Source of the DNA: an uncultured Hungatella sp.
GTDB lineage: Bacteria; Bacillota; Clostridia; Lachnospirales; Lachnospiraceae
Reading direction: 5' to 3'
Length of the DNA: 14,566 bases
Assembly: GCA_910579515.1 (NCBI GenBank)
Contig: CAJTUV010000055.1
Coordinates: forward strand, 1 to 14,566
Both the position numbers and the translations under genes were made by a program. This document shows positions 13,538-14,566 of the stretch, piece by piece (within the stretch, counting starts at the first letter, position 1; each line of letters starts with the position of its first letter). The notes under the pieces are model-generated. The model ran no database searches, was not told the DNA's origin, and was given only the letters and a program-made list of their open reading frames with translations.

Positions 13538-14494
13538 ATGTCTAAAATTGATTTTTGGAATGATATAGAGGGTTTAGCTTCATTTATGATTGAAGGCGAA
13601 GAATATTCGGAGGATGGAGAAAAAGCAATAGTTCCAGTTGCTGTATTAAAGAAAACTGATATAGCAAGTTTTCCATATAATTTTGATATAGAAATATGCG
13701 AGTCACAATCTGAGTCGGCAATAGTTATTAAAATTCCAGCATATTTTAGGCGTGTTGGTGAGAATGAATTCCATATTTGGTATGAGGAATTAATTACGAG
13801 GAAATATTGGGATGGTGCAGTTGGATTAAAGCTATATATGGAAACAAAAAAAGGTATTATAGAAGAACGTGCTAAGGAAATGGAGGATATCACATTAGAT
13901 TATTACAATGATTATGGTGCCTATATTTCTTTACGGTATAGTGCAAATTTGAAAGTAGATTCTATGGAAAATCTTTTACTTGATGTAGAGCAGTTATATG
14001 AAGAAATAGAGGGAGCTACAGATATAGCATTAGGCTCTCCTTTTCAAAGAATTGATGGATGTGAGAAAGAAAGCGAATTTACAATAAAAATATTAGTGCC
14101 TCTTTTTAGAAAATTAGGATTTGTAAATGTAAAATATAATCATGGCAATAAGGAGTTTGGTAAAGATATTACTTTTGCAAGAAGAACGGAATTTGATGAA
14201 TATGAGTATTATGGGGTACAAGTGAAATATGGAGATGTATCAGGTAGAGTGCATGGTGATATAAATGAGTTGATTGTGCAGGCGAAGGATGCCTTTTCAA
14301 TGCCATTTTATGATGTATACTCACGGAATAAAGTAAGAGTAGCAAAGGTTATTATTGCTATTTCGGGTAAATTTACAATGAACGCAGTTGAAAAAATAAT
14401 AGAGGGAATACAAGATTATCCTTTAAAGAATAATCTTATATTTCTTGATAAGGAAAAAATAGAAAACTTAATGAGTAAATACAGTAAGTTTTAA
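13538..14494 (+). CDS. Orphan Mrr-like PD-(D/E)XK nuclease-domain protein with unrecognised N-terminal half
   Basis: The protein is 318 aa. ATG 13538 follows GGAGG (13529-13533). The C-terminal ~130 residues match the pattern of Mrr-type restriction endonuclease domains: a helix LVPLFRKLGFVNVKY, then GNKEFGKDI with Asp210, and a strand YYGVQVKYGD with Gln228-x-Lys230, the QxK variant of the PD-(D/E)XK site. Glu206 is a further acidic candidate. Mrr-type domains cleave DNA, often modified DNA. Residues about 1-170 are unrecognised: alternating hydrophobic and polar strands (AIVIKIPAYF, AYISLRYSANL) then a helix (MENLLLDVEQLYEEIE), acidic overall. No methylase or second subunit is adjacent. Sampled 60-base lines have 28-35% GC against about 48% in a line of the amidohydrolase gene, suggesting horizontal transfer. 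A defence role is likely but not shown. Confidence 0.65.
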   Translation: MSKIDFWNDIEGLASFMIEGEEYSEDGEKAIVPVAVLKKTDIASFPYNFDIEICESQSESAIVIKIPAYFRRVGENEFHIWYEELITRKYWDGAVGLKLYMETKKGIIEERAKEMEDITLDYYNDYGAYISLRYSANLKVDSMENLLLDVEQLYEEIEGATDIALGSPFQRIDGCEKESEFTIKILVPLFRKLGFVNVKYNHGNKEFGKDITFARRTEFDEYEYYGVQVKYGDVSGRVHGDINELIVQAKDAFSMPFYDVYSRNKVRVAKVIIAISGKFTMNAVEKIIEGIQDYPLKNNLIFLDKEKIENLMSKYSKF

Positions 14495-14514
14495 ATACAT
14501 AGCCGATTGATTTT

Positions 14515-14566
14515 TGAACTGCTCCCTGTCAAGTAGACAGTTAAAAAAATAAAATTTTTTACCTGC
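14515..14566. mobile_element. Probable terminal end of an IS3-family insertion sequence (partial)
   Basis: TGAACTGCTCCCTGTC at 14515-14530, followed by AAGTAGACAG and an A-rich run, resembles the TG-starting terminal inverted repeats of IS3-family elements, such as IS911-type ends beginning TGAACCGCCCC. CTGTC-AAGTA-GACAG (14526-14540) is an internal hairpin. The element would run to the right beyond the window; no transposase is visible. It begins 20 bases after the nuclease gene stop codon. Confidence 0.5.

Overview
The window looks like a chromosomal segment of a low-to-moderate GC anaerobic Firmicute, most likely Clostridia (Lachnospiraceae-like). Grounds: strong AGGAGG-type ribosome binding sites, extended -10 promoters (TGn before the -10), short intrinsic terminators with T-tracts, a pyruvate phosphate dikinase whose catalytic His falls at residue 455 as in the Clostridium symbiosum enzyme, and a VanZ-like membrane protein next to truA. 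All clear genes are on the + strand. Species cannot be fixed from the sequence alone.

Layout. (1) 1-1025: terminator of an unseen upstream gene, then a CHAP-type peptidoglycan hydrolase with C-terminal wall-binding repeats and its own terminator. (2) 1037-4108: a promoter followed by a tightly packed set: VanZ-like protein, truA (4-base overlap), a CDF metal exporter with an N/D/D/D site suggesting manganese, and an ECF sigma factor without a recognisable anti-sigma partner. A strong terminator-shaped hairpin lies inside the start of the sigma gene. (3) 4105-8011: a promoter whose -35 overlaps the sigma stop codon, then a lipoprotein amino-acid binding protein, permease, ATPase and an M20/AbgB-like amidohydrolase. 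The arrangement predicts uptake of a small amide or N-acylated amino acid and its cleavage in the cytoplasm. (4) 8154-8340: a tRNA-Gln(CUG) transcription unit with promoter and terminator. (5) 8405-10153: a mannitol-dehydrogenase-family oxidoreductase (fructuronate reductase-like) with an overlapping short upstream ORF. (6) 10315-13276: ppdK, with a roughly 140-base leader and a structured 3' untranslated segment. (7) 13277-14566: an AT-rich accessory stretch with an orphan Mrr-like PD-(D/E)XK nuclease gene, a repeat array upstream of it, and what looks like one end of an IS3-family insertion sequence running off the window.

Sections 2-6 read as ordinary metabolism and housekeeping: tRNA modification, metal export, amino-acid salvage, hexuronate reduction and PEP/pyruvate interconversion. 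The most likely place for something undescribed is the last 1.3 kb, where the nuclease-like gene has an N-terminal half I do not recognise and a compact set of direct and inverted 10-base repeats in front of it. Secondary points of interest are the hairpin inside the sigma gene, the overlapping upstream ORF before the oxidoreductase gene, and the leader and 3' structures of ppdK.
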